Source: Sodiomyces alkalinus F11 (lineage: Eukaryota; Ascomycota; Sordariomycetes; Glomerellales; Plectosphaerellaceae). Taken from it: 64,000 nucleotides of DNA. The stretch's first letter is position 1, and each line of letters opens with the position of its first letter. Below are positions 11,361 through 22,599 of this stretch, piece by piece. The notes beneath the pieces are model-generated. The model did no database searches, had not been told where the DNA came from, and saw only the letters and a program-made list of their open reading frames with translations. The stretch spans positions 363,073 through 427,072 of the forward strand of contig NW_021167092.1 of assembly GCF_003711515.1 (NCBI RefSeq), read 5' to 3'. The position numbers were made by a program, and so were the translations under genes.

Positions 11361-12866
11361 AGAGGCTACCGCTATTACTACAGACACTCCACGGTTCACC
11401 ACTACGAGGTTTAAACCGTTTCCCACCCCTCTAATATCCCCGGAAGATCCTACGCGTGCGTTCCTTATAGCGCTAACGGTATTCCGGGGCGTAAAGGTGG
11501 AAGAAGACGATAGCCACTAACAGGTAGCCGTGGATACCCCTAAGGGGTAACTATCGGCCGTACGCCTATTAGCCGCGCGCCTATCTATTATAAGAACTAT
11601 TATAAGCCTCTATATAACTAAGAAGGTATAGAACGATAACATAACGCCTAGAAGGCGTTCTTTAACGCTAAAAGGACTTATAATCCTATACGCGCGAGGA
11701 AGTAAGCTATTAACGATAACGACGTTAGTGCTATAGGTTTCCCTTATGCCTACTAGCCGCTATCGTATATAACCCGCGAGGATCTCCCACCTCCACTAAA
11801 CCACTACCGCGATATACGCCTCCACCTATTACGGGAGCGGTAGTTATAGGCTAAGGGGGAATACCTTAAGGGCTACCGATAAATAGGCTACTAGTAAGGG
11901 GTAGGCGGTAATCAGACTAATAAGTAATAAGCCCTCGCCTATAGATAGGTATACACCTATAAATTTAATAAAGAGGGCACCCTCCTTAAGTGCAAAGCAC
12001 GCCTTATAGTATAAGGGGATTAATAAAAACGGTTAGAAACTAAAGATAACTACGCCGCTACGTTAGCCTTCCGGTCCTTCCGTATACTAATAGCGATCAC
12101 CGCCCGATTTAACTTAGAAATAAGGCAGTTTGACGCTATTAACGCGTTTGTTAACGCTAGCCTTAAAGAGGAAGTATTTATAAAGGTACCGTAAGGCTAC
12201 GAAGTGCTAGGTAAGGTACTACTACTACGGAAAGCCCTCTTCGGTTTAAGGGTATCGAATTAAGCGGCACGCTATAGAAGATAGGATTCACGGCCGTGCC
12301 TAATAACCCCTATATTACAATCCGCGATAGTTTAATCCTATTCTTCTACGTTAACGATATCGGACTTATCTACTATAAAGATCGTAAGAATAATGCTAAC
12401 GTCCTCGAGGCTACCCTTGAATAAAGCTATAGGTTATCGGGAGGCGATAAAATCCGTTAGTTTCTAGGAATTAAGGTTCTAAGGGATAGAGCTATATATA
12501 GATTATAGCTATTATAATCCTCCTACATGGAGAAGATCGCGGTTAAATACTACGTAGATATCCTTTACCAAAAACCACTAAAAGTCCTATTATTAACTAT
12601 AAAGCCGTTAATACCACGCGATAGCACACGCGCGTTGATTCCTAAGGTCCGTTAGTATAACGGTATAATCGGTTCTATCCTGTATACCGCTATCGTATTA
12701 AGACCCGATATTATCCTTCTTATAACTCACGTGGGGGGACCTACGTTTTACGCGTAAACGCCTTAAACCACTCAAGAACTATATTAATCGAAAGCTCTTT
12801 GGAAGCTCTATACGCCTATCTATAGCCCTGTATCGCGTAGGCGCTAATTGAGGCGTATTATAAGTG
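11361..12866 (+). pseudogene. Copia-A reverse transcriptase relic (3' half)
   Basis: It begins in the minisatellite and continues into RT: FNKEGTLLKCKARLIV near 11958-12010, then FFYVNDI at 12341-12361, where the usual YVDD has become YVND (GTT GAC to GTT AAC). FLGIKVLRDRAIYRL follows near 12460-12510. The conserved Copia motif GIIGSILYTAIVLRPDI lies near 12660-12715. The remaining RNase H start is weak and similarity ends at about 12866. Confidence 0.75.
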
Positions 12867-13089
12867 CGAAAATACCCGGAAATAGGCTTGCAGCTCCCCC
12901 GCGTGCGGGGGAAAAGTCCGACGTGGCCCGTGCGCACACGCTGATAAAGCAGTAAGCCTAGCCGCGCAGAGCCGTACCCCCGACCTCTACCTAGCCCTAA
13001 CGCCATAAATAATAACCCACTAGCCATAACACTAGCCATAATAACGCCCCTAACGCCCCTAACGCCCCCTCCCCTAAGGCCCCTATAAC
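12867..13089. other. Weakly RIP-affected junction segment
   Basis: This segment keeps many CpA and TpG steps (TTGCAGC, GTGCGCACACG, CTGATAAAGCAG), unlike both neighbours. It holds a small inverted repeat around TCCCCC..GGGGGA (12896-12912) and a short CCCCTAACG tandem (three units, 13045-13073). It separates Copia-A from the 3' side of Gypsy-A. No coding signal. It may be an LTR end or the original host sequence. Confidence 0.45.
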
Positions 13090-13339
13090 TATAAAGGGTC
13101 TAGGGGAGGTGGATATAGGTAATACCTCTAATATAGAGGATTTTATCGGTAGCCCTAGCTTTATCCTATAATCGTTATAGGTTAGGGTCTACTTTAAAGA
13201 CTATAGTTAGCTCCGGTAATATTACTCTTACTAGGTATACCCGGAGGGAGATAGCTATATCGGGGATTATCTAGATATACCTCCCCTACTCTTAGATATT
13301 AGACGAATCTTTTAGCACGTCCTACTCTTGAGGTAAGAG

Positions 13340-15380
13340 CGTATTAGCTATAATATTATCGGCCCTTTACCGGTACTCTAATACGAAGTTATACTAGGTA
13401 AGCTCCGTTACCTAGCGATTCTAGCGCTTAGTTAGGGCCCTCTTAGTTATAAAGTATTTAAGTACTTTATAATCGGAGTAAATCTAGAACCGGCCGTTAC
13501 CTATAAGCTTAGCTTTCTAAACCTATAAGTAGTCTATAATCGCTAGTATCTCCTTATCGTGAATCGGGTAATTATACTTAGCGGAGTTAAGTCGGCGTGA
13601 GTAGTATATAATAACGCACGTATATCCTTATTCGTCTTCCTATAGGAATACGCTACCTAGCATAAGCCCTAAGTAATCCGTCTCTAGCTAAGTCTTCCTT
13701 TAGGTTATTATTATTATAGGTAAGGCTCTTTATAGAACCTCTGCTTTAGTTCCCTAAGGGCTGCCTCATATAGGGGGCCCTAGTAAAATAGGGCATTCTT
13801 CTTTATTAGGGCCGTAAGTAGCGCCGTAATAGCTATAAAGTCGCGGATAAGTATCCTATAGAAGTTAATAAACCCGAGGAAACTTCGTATTCTAATCGCA
13901 GAGACTAGCGCTTCCTATTCTATAATAGCTTTAAGTTTCTCGGGGTCGTAAAATAGTCCTTTTTCCGCCGTGACGATAAACCCTAGGTATTTAACTATCT
14001 TAACGCTAAACTTATACTTCTTCGGGTTAAGGTTTAGCTTAGCGTTTATAAGGGCACTAAGTACTCGTTATACTTTCTCCTTATAGTCCTTATAAGATCC
14101 GTCTAAGTAGATTAGGATATCGTTTATATACGCGGACATAAAATCGTTATAGAACTCCTATAACGATAAGTTAATATATCGCTAGAGCGTTATAGGCGCG
14201 CTGGTTAACCTAAAAGGGTATACTAACTACTCGAATAATCTAAACTGAGTACAGAATACGGTCTTATACTTATGCTTAGGTACTATCCGTATTTTATAGA
14301 AAGCGGCGATAATATCTAATTTAATAAACCACTTCGCCTTAGCTAGGTTATATAAGGTCTTTATAAATAGGGGGAGTAGATAGCGATCTTACTAAGTAAT
14401 CGTATTTAGGACGCAGTAATTATAGTAACATCGGAGGCCGCATCCTAGCTTCCTTATAAATAGTATAGGCGCGGCGGTAGCTAAGCTACTCGCACGAATA
14501 AATCCTTTATCTATTAAATCCGTTATTATCTTCCGTAATATAAGAAGCTGTTCACGTAATATATTATAGAGGGGGCCCTATAGTAAGGCTCATTCGTTAC
14601 TATTACTATCCTTTTATAAATAAACCTTATAGTCGGCGCTAGGTCGGTATAAGGGTAGGCGTATGGAGTATAAGGGCGTAAATGAATCGCTAAACTCTTA
14701 TATTATACTCTCGGGGATATATTCTCGCGGGTCTACTAGTTCCTTTATTCTTAGGGCCTTTTTAATATCTTTTAACGATATAGCCCGTAAACCCTCCTCC
14801 TATCTTTTTCTCTTCTAATACCGTAATTATCTATATAGTCCTACGAATACGGACCCTATTACTAGTACTATAGTACAGATCTCTTATACTACCTTTAGCT
14901 CCTTTTCGCCCTAGAGTCGGATATCGATATCGGCTACTCCATAATAGAGCCTTTATTTCTTAGCGTAAAGGACTATATCGTTATATTCTATCTATAAAAG
15001 CCTAAGGAAGAGATCCTAGTCTAGGCCCGGTATTATATACGCGAAAACGCACTCGGTATACCCTTATATATCTAGCGTAAAGATTACGATACCGGCCCTA
15101 ATAGCCGGTTTAGTCTTAGCCGAGAAGCCTTTTAGTAATCGTTTCTTCTTATCGATTAATAGTAGGCGCATTTTTCGAGTAAACTTCTTATTTATAGCGG
15201 TATAGTAATTATAATCTATATCTATAAAAGCGTTCATTAACCTACTACTACTAACTCTTAATTAGATTAATACTAACTCGCACCGTAATAGCAGTTTAAA
15301 CTCCTCCTATTCGCATTACTCTTACGCTATCGGCTTTAGTACCCGATTTCGCACTAAAGCTATTCTTTTTCCGAGGCTTC
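13340..15380 (-). pseudogene. Gypsy-A protease-RT-RNase H relic
   Basis: Reading leftward. RT near 14330-14080 reads KHKYKTVFCTQFRLFE and then FMSAYINDILIYLDG, where the family has YLDD; here it is YIND. RNase H near 13620-13450 reads YYSRRLNSAKYNYPIHD and KEILAIID, then SDYKVLKYFI. Its C-terminal end near 13400-13340 is FVLEYR*RADNIIANTLL, which matches the usual ADALS with Asp changed to Asn. I looked for a chromodomain or an integrase further left and did not find one. Confidence 0.8.
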
Positions 15381-15399
15381 GATATCTTCGGGAACGTTT

Positions 15400-16170
15400 T
15401 CGGGTTCCTCCTCTTAAGGGGACGTTTAGGCTACCGTATCCTTCTTACTCTTATAGTGCCGTTAAACGTAGCCCTTCTTCTAGTAGTTCTAGTATATAAT
15501 ACTCGCGTAGCGGTTAGGTTTTTATTAGGTCCTTTTAGACTCGCCGACCTTATTAACTCCACCTATAGCGATATCGCTATTAGTCTCCTTAGCCGATTTA
15601 CGGGCGATAAGAATTAGTTAGTACGACTTACTAACCCCCTCTTATCTCCACGCGATTATTTATACTTTATTAATCTATTCGGCATAGATATTAGGGAGGT
15701 CGGCTATAATTAGGCTATTACGTAGCCTATTATTTAGAGCGCTATTAAGGAATAATATCTTAATATAGTCTACCTAGTTATAGCCTCCTACCTATACTAG
15801 GTTCCTTTCAAAAGTGGGTAGGAAGCGCGCGAATAGCTAGTCGGGGTTTTACTTTATTGATTAGAGGGTATTAATAGCGTGGCCGTATTCGTTACGGTCC
15901 TTATACGTGCGGTCGAGGTAGGCTATAAATTCCTTTAGGTTATATTCACCGTTTATACCTCTATTACGGAAAAAGGTGCTAACTACCTACTAAGGCTAGG
16001 TATCTAAGTATACGTTAATTATATACTACGCCTTTTTAGTACTACGAAATAGCGGGCTATTAAGCTTAAGTTGTAGTCGTATAGCCTAGGAGTAGGCGGT
16101 ATATTCCGTGCGTTTTCCACTAAACTTTACAGGAATAACGACCTACTATACACGGTATAAGAGCGTGGGT
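15400..16170 (-). pseudogene. Gypsy-A gag with zinc knuckle
   Basis: Capsid from about 16150 leftward: VIPVKFSGKRTEYTAYS, then GEYNLKEFIAYLDRTYKDRN and INTL*SIK*NPD*LFARFLP, with FLNSALNNRLRNSLI near 15730. This is a clear Retrotrans_gag-type capsid. A CCHC knuckle follows near 15475-15425, readable as Y*NY*KKGYV*RHY with the knuckle spacing kept and Cys/His codons turned to Tyr or stop. Confidence 0.8.
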
Positions 16171-16180
16171 GCCGGTGGCG

Positions 16181-16845
16181 GAATAGGTATAGCAGTCTCT
16201 GCTTTTAGGGGCCTAGGTAAAGACGAGGGCGTAACGACTAGGGTAGGTACCGGGTACGTGGTGGGTATCAGGTAAGGGTTAAGTTAAGACCTTTTAAAGG
16301 CTACTTATAGGCTAGCGATTATATTATAAAGAGGGGCGATATATATCCTTACCGCTTCTTAAACGCGTTATAACACGCGTTTGTTAATCTTATTATATAA
16401 GGTCCCTATAACCTGCCCTTAGCCCCTTAGTAGGCCCAGGGCGAAATAACCAGGACCTCGTTCTATATAAGCGTTAAAGCTTATAATCTTATAAGTTCGA
16501 ATATATACTGGCTTATTAAAAGTTATTCACGTATTAAAGCCGAAAATATAGTTTATTCGAACTAAGGAAGGGAAGGAGGAAAAGAAAAGCCTGCGCAGTA
16601 TATAGACGGCTAAGTACGTGTAGGATCGCACGGGCCTCTCTAGAGGGTCCGTCCTTCTTAGTCCCGGCCACTGCCGGGGACTATTCTACGGGCCATAGCC
16701 CGTAACAGTAAAGAAATAATAGGGATATAGCGGGGATAAACCAGGGCGTAGTCTTGGGTGCTACGGTTACTATTAACACACTTTATATAATACGCTCCGG
16801 CTCTTAAATCGGGTTAGCAGAACACGGTATAAAGTAAGGGCATAA
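16181..16845. other. Unassigned segment between Gypsy-A and Copia-C
   Basis: No coding signal. It contains a purine tract (AAGGAAGGGAAGGAGG near 16562-16580), hairpins such as CTCTCTAGAGGG and CCCGGCCACTGCCGGGG (16630-16690), and patches keeping CpA/TpG. A similar purine tract occurs near 1078-1105 on the left and in the LINE 3' regions. It is probably the leader or LTR of Gypsy-A or a LINE 3' fragment; I could not decide. Confidence 0.3.
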
Positions 16846-17041
16846 TATCAGATAAAGCGTAGTCAAAATCGTCACAAGATAGGTCAAAATTCATTAAGGC
16901 AATTCTATATAATTATAACTATATTAGACTATTAGAGAAACGCTACTACCGTATTTTATATAGTGCAGATTCTGTAAGCGTCTACCCGGATTATACTCTT
17001 AGTAATCCGGCCCGTGACGTAACCGAAAAGACTATAGTCTA
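16846..17041 (-). repeat. Copia-C 3' LTR
   Basis: On the plus strand it starts TATCAGATAAAGCG (TGTCAG before RIP) and ends GACTATAGTCTA. 196 bp, matching the split LTR at 22276-22400 plus 29011-29081. The adjacent CCCCC at 17052 on the plus strand is the polypurine tract read in reverse. Confidence 0.9.
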
Positions 17042-17459
17042 CTTAATACACCCCCTAATCGCCCTAAAGGTTAGTTAGGCCATTAAAGCTATTCGTAATC
17101 GGTAGATAGTCCTGCTATATAATCTATTCGCTATAGCCGCCCTTAAATTCAACTTCTAGGTTATCTAAATATTCTATCCGGACTTCCTCTAGCTATTTTT
17201 ATTATAGCCGTTCCCGTATATCTATTATACCCACCTAGGACCTAAATATCTTAAATTTCTCGCCGTATAATGCCTTCGTTAGCCCGTCTACCACTATTCC
17301 CGCGCTTATAATATACGTTACGAGTATCGGCCCTTATTCCTTTACTTAACGTAACTAGTGGCCGTAGATATCGATATAGCAGAGGCGCGTTATTAGCGTA
17401 TTAATCTCTTAATTAACTAATCGAATCGTTTAGTTATTATCGTATAGGATCCTTAATTC

Positions 17460-18910
17460 CGGAACGTTAAACTCCACTCCTATACTTAGTAATAGGCGTT
17501 ATATAAAGATACCCTCTTTTATACCTTGTACTAACGCTAATAGCTCTGCTTCCATTATTGACGTGGGGACTATATCCTGCTTATTAACGCGCCACGCGAT
17601 TATACCGCTAATTAAGTATATTATATACGCTTAACTACTCTTTCGATTAAGGGTATTATTGGTAAATAAGGCGTTAGTGTAAATTTTCATAGTATCGCCA
17701 CCCCCTAGTTCTAATATAAACAATTAGCTATTAATTAGATAAATGATTCGATAATCGGCGGCCTCATAGTGTATAGGCCCTGGATTAACGTTAAGACAGT
17801 GTAGCCTTAATACTATAAACGCGATATTAGGCCGTGATATCACTGCTATATTTAGCATAGATCCTATCTTTCGTTAATAGCTTTTAACGTTAGTCGAGGT
17901 CCCTAAATAGGGTACTAGTTCTACGATTTTGATTAGGTGCGTTAGGCGATAGTTACTGCTATGCTTACTATTACTGTTTAGCTTTAAAAGGCGTTCTAAA
18001 TTTACTATATAGTCGTGTTATAATAGCTAGATTTTACTTGTAACGCGGTCACGAATAAACTTAATACTAGGGAACTATTATAGAGAATCGCTACCTTATA
18101 GGTTATAGTAGCATTATAGATTATTAAAAGCCTGCTTTATCTATAGCTTATATTATTCCTTATAAGTAATAACGATATCGTTAACGTAGAAGAACACCAT
18201 CAAACCGCGGCGTAGAAAATAACACGGTTCCTACGGCACTATCTGGAAGCCGTCCGCTAAAAGGATAGCCGAAAAATACTTTTACTAAAGCAGTAAGGAC
18301 TCCTAGGGGCTATAAAGCCTAGCGGCATGTATATAAAGATATTATAGGGGACAGTCGCGTATATAAACTCGTTTATAACGTCGAATTATAATAGTATAAG
18401 GTTAAAACGGGCGGCGATTACTATTAACGCGTGGAATAACTATCCTGCTAATATAGCTATATACGTCTTCTTAAAGGAGGATTAATATTATTAATCTCCT
18501 CGTACTACTAGCCTTACCTTATATTTATATAGAAATCTATGCTTATCGAATTTATATATTATTACCTATATCGAGTTTAGAACCTGATTTCTATCTATTA
18601 CGGATAATGGCACCAGTATCTATAATCCTATCTCCTCGTGGCTCTATCGGTTATCTTCTAATACCTATCAGAATAGATAGCCGTAAGGGTATAAGGGTAT
18701 ATCGCGATGGTTCTTCGGAGGAGGAGGGAGGTCTTTACGATAAATCTTCGCGGCTAAGGCTACCAGAGTAACCGCCGGAGTAACCACTAGACTAATACTT
18801 CCTAAGGCTACCACCGGGGTTATATTTTCTGAGATAGCTATTAGGGCTATAGGTTGAAGTAGTAGTGATAAAAGCCGCTATAGCGTTATAGGAGTAGTCC
18901 TTTTTAATCG
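17460..18910 (-). pseudogene. Copia-C reverse transcriptase and RNase H
   Basis: The RT active site near 18195-18175 reads FFYVNDIVITYK; YVDD has become YVND. RNase H near 17590-17520 reads AWRVNKQDIVPTSIMEAELL, the typical Copia RNase H block. RIP stops are frequent. Confidence 0.85.
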
Positions 18911-19499
18911 TAATTTAGTTAGTGGAGTCCTACCTAAGGTGCGTATATTTAGGGCGTAGCGGCTAGCGTTAAACACGGCTACCTATCTATCTCTTTACTA
19001 GCTATCTTCTTACCGAATTAATCGGGCTCCTTTATGTAATATGAGCCTTATAGCCGTAGCTATAAGGGTATCGTAGTACCGTGTTCTGTTATCCTAGAAC
19101 CCTACGGCCGTAACAGTAGGGGTATTACGAGTTCCTAATATAACGGCTACTATTAGCGCTATAAACGACGGCGGGGTTACTAGTAAAGAGGGAAGTAGCG
19201 GAATAGGTGGCTATAGACGGTGATTAGGCACTATACCCGTTAAATTACGCCGTTTATAACCTAAGTTTTATCTAGCCTTTTCTACCCCTTTATAGCCGGG
19301 CATTACGGACTATCATCTTAACGGTAACGCTATCGAGGAAGGTAATCCGGGGGTATTTTGCCCCGGATCTAAGGGTATATCCAGTTTAAAATAAGCATTT
19401 ACATAAAGAAGGGGGGGGGGGGAGGGGTCCTTAGCTTATACGTCTGTAAACGGCTATAAATCTCCATCCCTCTCTTTTTTAATCTAACTAATCAGGTCT
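18911..19499 (-). other. Copia-C spacer between integrase and RT
   Basis: Low-complexity coding-like spacer with no domain. It contains a long G run with one A (about 19411-19426), which would be Pro-rich on the coding strand. Confidence 0.5.
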
Positions 19500-20480
19500 T
19501 CTAATTACTCCTCGATTAATTAACGGAGGTTATCCTTGAAGGCGTTAATATCGCCGTTAAAAAAGGTATATTCGTTAAAATCCATATCGCGCATACGAAT
19601 AACGTGGTTATAGCGGCGTAGGCTAGGCACCTAGATACGGAAGATATTAGTAGAGTCGTAGCTGATAAGGTAGCCGATAGAGACACGAGGACTATTACGA
19701 TTTAATAGCGTATTAATGCCCTTTTAAGCGTCCTTAGTTATTATGTACTCCTTATAGCCGTAGGCTCGGAGATATAATAAAATCAGCTTCTTTTTTAAGA
19801 GGATCTTATATCGCGTTTTCTAATCGTTAGTATTATACTGTCTTTATAATATTAGATTATAGATGTACGCGACCGTGGGAATAGCCTTAGGCTATATAAA
19901 CGGCGGCAGTTTTACGTGGATACTTATTGTATAACCCTTTAAAATAACCACGGTAGCTACGCGTTCGGCACCCCCGTTCTACGCTGAAGTATCTGTAGTA
20001 GAGGCCTTTAAGAGGATGCCCTCATTATACAGGAATTAGGTGATATCGTGGGATTAAGTTAGCTTATTATCAGATTCGAAAACGCGCACCTTATAACCCA
20101 ATTAATAATCCACCTAGGCGAGGAATTCCTTAATTATTACGAGGTATCCGTTATTAGCTTACTCTTTATAACGTAGGTGGCCGTAAAACCACTATAACGG
20201 TTAATAAAAAATATAAACCGCGAGTCCTTATCAGACGTTCGGATAAAATCAGTGAAATTCATTACCTACCGCTCCCCTATATAGGTTAGTGCCATGCGAG
20301 GGTGCCTGCTAATATACTGTTTTATCTTTATAAGCTCCTAGGTCTTATAGTCGATAGTTATTAGTCCCTTAATCTGAACCCCTTACGTCTGCTTTTCTAG
20401 GTGCCTAAGAGGCTTAGGGCCAGCATGCCCTAGCCGTAGATACTATAAGATACCCTCCGTAGTGCTTAGATATCGTATTA
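19500..20480 (-). pseudogene. Copia-C integrase
   Basis: Reading leftward: GHAGPKPLRHLEK near 20425 (the HHCC zinc domain, His kept), then GLITIDYKT*ELIKI and TDFIRTSDKDSRFIFFINRY in the core. The C-terminal signature is AYGYKEYIITKDA and GYLISYDSTNIFRI, then MRDMDFNEYTFFNGD near 19770-19550. Copia-D carries a related integrase. Confidence 0.85.
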
Positions 20481-20649
20481 TCGATTTTCGGGTAGAGGAA
20501 GAGCCTAGAAAAGTAGCCGTAGATTAGTTAGAGGATATATATTTAATAACGGTTTAATTGAAGTATTGACTTAGCTAGTATAGTATAGATCTATTAGCAC
20601 GTCGAAGGCAGTTATTAAGCGGCTTCTAATTCTACTAGTAGCCTCGTAG

Positions 20650-22105
20650 TCCTAACCGTTAGTTTAAGATTAAATTATAGGCAAAACCTTCGTAGTATAC
20701 GAAGTTTAATAGTCTAAAGTCAGGACCTCCTATTAGTCCGTTTAATCTCACGGTTATATTACCGTAACCTTTAATAGGCAGGGATAAACTACCTACGACT
20801 ATATAGTCTCCTTACGTGGCGGGTATAAAATCAGAAAAACGGGGAAAATCGTTAAAAATATAAATAGTAGTACCGGAATTAAGGATAGTAGAGGCTCGAA
20901 GAGGGTAGCTAGTAATAGCGGTTCCTACTATAAAGCTAGCGGCGTAGAAGACGCCGCTACGGATACTACGGACGCTACTATAATCGAGTCACGCCTCTTT
21001 AAGCTATATAGAGTCTCGGCTTATATCCTTCTTCCCCTTCTTTACGGGGCGTAGTTCTTCTACTTCCGCGCGTAGCTCGGAGTTATATTTAAAAATCCGT
21101 TAGACGGTTATTCTAGTACTCTCGAAGGGCGTTTAGTCGTTATTTACCGTATCTGGGAATAGATAGAAGTAGGCGTTAACATTATAAGTAGGTATCGTTT
21201 ATATGCGGCAGTGTACCCCTTATTTAAAGACGAGTTAGCGTCTTTTAGAAGAGGAATAATTAGTTAAAGTAATAGAAGGTATAGCTATAGATGCCGCGGT
21301 AGTGGGATTCTTAGCTTTATTCTTCCCACGGCTACCCTTCTTCGGCTTAGCCGTAGTACCTAAGGTATCTTCGCTCTCTTCGCTTCTGGTATATAGTGTA
21401 GGGAATACTATAGCATGGTGGCTACCGCGTTTTCCTTAATCTTTAAGTCTAGTCTCGATATATCGTTAACTAAGGGTGTAAAGTTATTTAGAGAGTAGTA
21501 CTTTCTTATCTAAAAGCGTTTCTTGGCTTCGGTCTAATCGCGACTACCGATTAAATATATACCTCTAAAGAAGTCTGCTATCCAGATATACGTTACGGGC
21601 CTCGATTAGACCTCTTTAAGGCATATTAATAGCTCCTACTATCTAGATAACTACTCCTATAGCTTCTTTAGGATTAGTAACGCTACGCAGACGTAGGCGT
21701 TATAGTCTTTATAGGTGTTAACGCGGCGGGTGGTTATATAGAAAGTAGTATCGCGTCGAATAGCCTTAAACAACTTTTTAGGTATTATATTATATAGTAG
21801 TAGCTTACAGCTTTTAACGATAGTATTAGTCTACTAGCTTAAAAAAGCTCTAATACCCTTAATATACCCGGCGTATTTATCCCTCTATATCTTCTAGCGT
21901 TATGTCGCCGAGTCGTAGGCGCGCTGTCTAATAGGGATTAGATTTAACTACTACGAGGGCGTAGCTTCTACTTATAGGATTACGTGCAACGGCTAGGAAG
22001 TAGCGTAAGAGGGTAAAATAGGCTTTTAAGAGGGGGAAATTAGATCGTTAGGGCGTAGATATTCCTAGACTTCGTTATTAACGGCCATAGCTTTATAGTA
22101 TTTAC
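20650..22105 (-). pseudogene. Copia-C gag-protease
   Basis: Gag from about 22095 (MAVNNEV*EYLRPNDLI, a retained ATG) continues with KKLFKAIRRDTTFYITTRRV and FFRGIYLIGSRD*TEAKKRF. The protease site near 20885-20850 reads ILNSGTTIYIFNDFPRFSDF. The catalytic Asp (DSG) is Asn: plus-strand 20878-20880, coding AAT. The change fits TpG to TpA in CTT GAT. GDYIVVGSLSLPIKGYG follows, as in Copia-D. The reading frame changes in the Lys-rich region near 21350. Confidence 0.85.
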
Positions 22106-22261
22106 TCTAGAGCTCTCAATCGCGATAGGTTTTCTGGGTTATAGGCTTATATTACGATATCTTAATAGTTATTTATAGATTAACACGCTATATCGGCGTA
22201 GCTAGATAGCTTCTTAATCGGTAGTAGTAAAAGGTAAAAAGGGTAGGTTTGTACTTAGTAA

Positions 22262-22275
22262 GTAAGACTCTTAAT
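22262..22275 (-). other. Copia-C primer binding site, half-tRNA type
   Basis: Directly inside the 5' LTR the coding strand reads ATTAAGAGTCTTAC. Its complement GTAAGACTCTTAAT fits the anticodon arm of tRNA-Lys(CUU), with the tRNA end at position 39, the same geometry as the initiator-Met half-tRNA site of Copia-B. The tRNA identity is from memory of conserved anticodon arms and needs a check against the host tRNA set. Confidence 0.5.
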
Positions 22276-22400
22276 TATCAGATAAAGCGTAGTTAAAATT
22301 GTTATAAGATAGGTTAAAATTAATTAGGGTAATTCTCTATAATTATAACTATATTAGACTGTTATGTAAACGCTACCACCGTATTTTATAGAGTATAGAT
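22276..22400 (-). repeat. Copia-C 5' LTR, first piece
   Basis: 125 bp from TATCAGATAAAGCG to AGTATAGAT; LINE-1 then interrupts it. The last nine bases are the LINE-1 target duplication. The remainder is 29011-29081. Confidence 0.9.
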
Positions 22401-22599
22401 AAAGGCTAAGAAGTAACGACTCGATTTCGACACGCCTATTAACCACGGACGCGTAATAAGAGTAATATCGATAAAACGACTAAGATAGAGATTATAGCTA
22501 CCGCCTCCCTCCCGGGATACTATTATAGCGGTACCGTAATACCGGCGTTACGGTATAGCCGGAAGAGTCGTGGGATAGCATTATTCCGACCTTAACTAT

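Larger units (their letters stand above)
2541..12866 (+). mobile_element. Copia-A, LTR retrotransposon split by Copia-B
   Basis: Ty1/Copia-type order gag, protease, integrase, RT, RNase H on the forward strand, interrupted at 5399/11361 by the complete Copia-B. The two halves rejoin inside a 30-bp minisatellite between integrase and RT. I found no LTRs for this element: its 5' end merges into the Cys-rich relic, and its 3' end fades at about 12866, before the end of RNase H. It is heavily mutated by CpA-to-TpA change. Confidence 0.75.
13090..16180 (-). mobile_element. Gypsy-A, truncated reverse-strand Gypsy element
   Basis: Reverse strand, order gag, zinc knuckle, protease region, RT, RNase H. 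Integrase and both LTRs are missing or unrecognised, so the element is truncated at its 3' (left) end near 13090. The zinc knuckle His has become Tyr by CAC to TAC. Confidence 0.8.

Noticed and set aside
13036..13084. CCCCTAACG repeats as an interstitial telomere
   Set aside because: Only three units of a 9-mer that is not the fungal TTAGGG unit; the neighbouring CCCCTCCCC shows it is a local low-complexity tract.
13090..13340. Chromodomain at the 3' end of Gypsy-A
   Set aside because: The reverse translation here continues from RNase H (RADNIIANTLL) and shows no chromodomain signature; integrase is absent, so the element is truncated.
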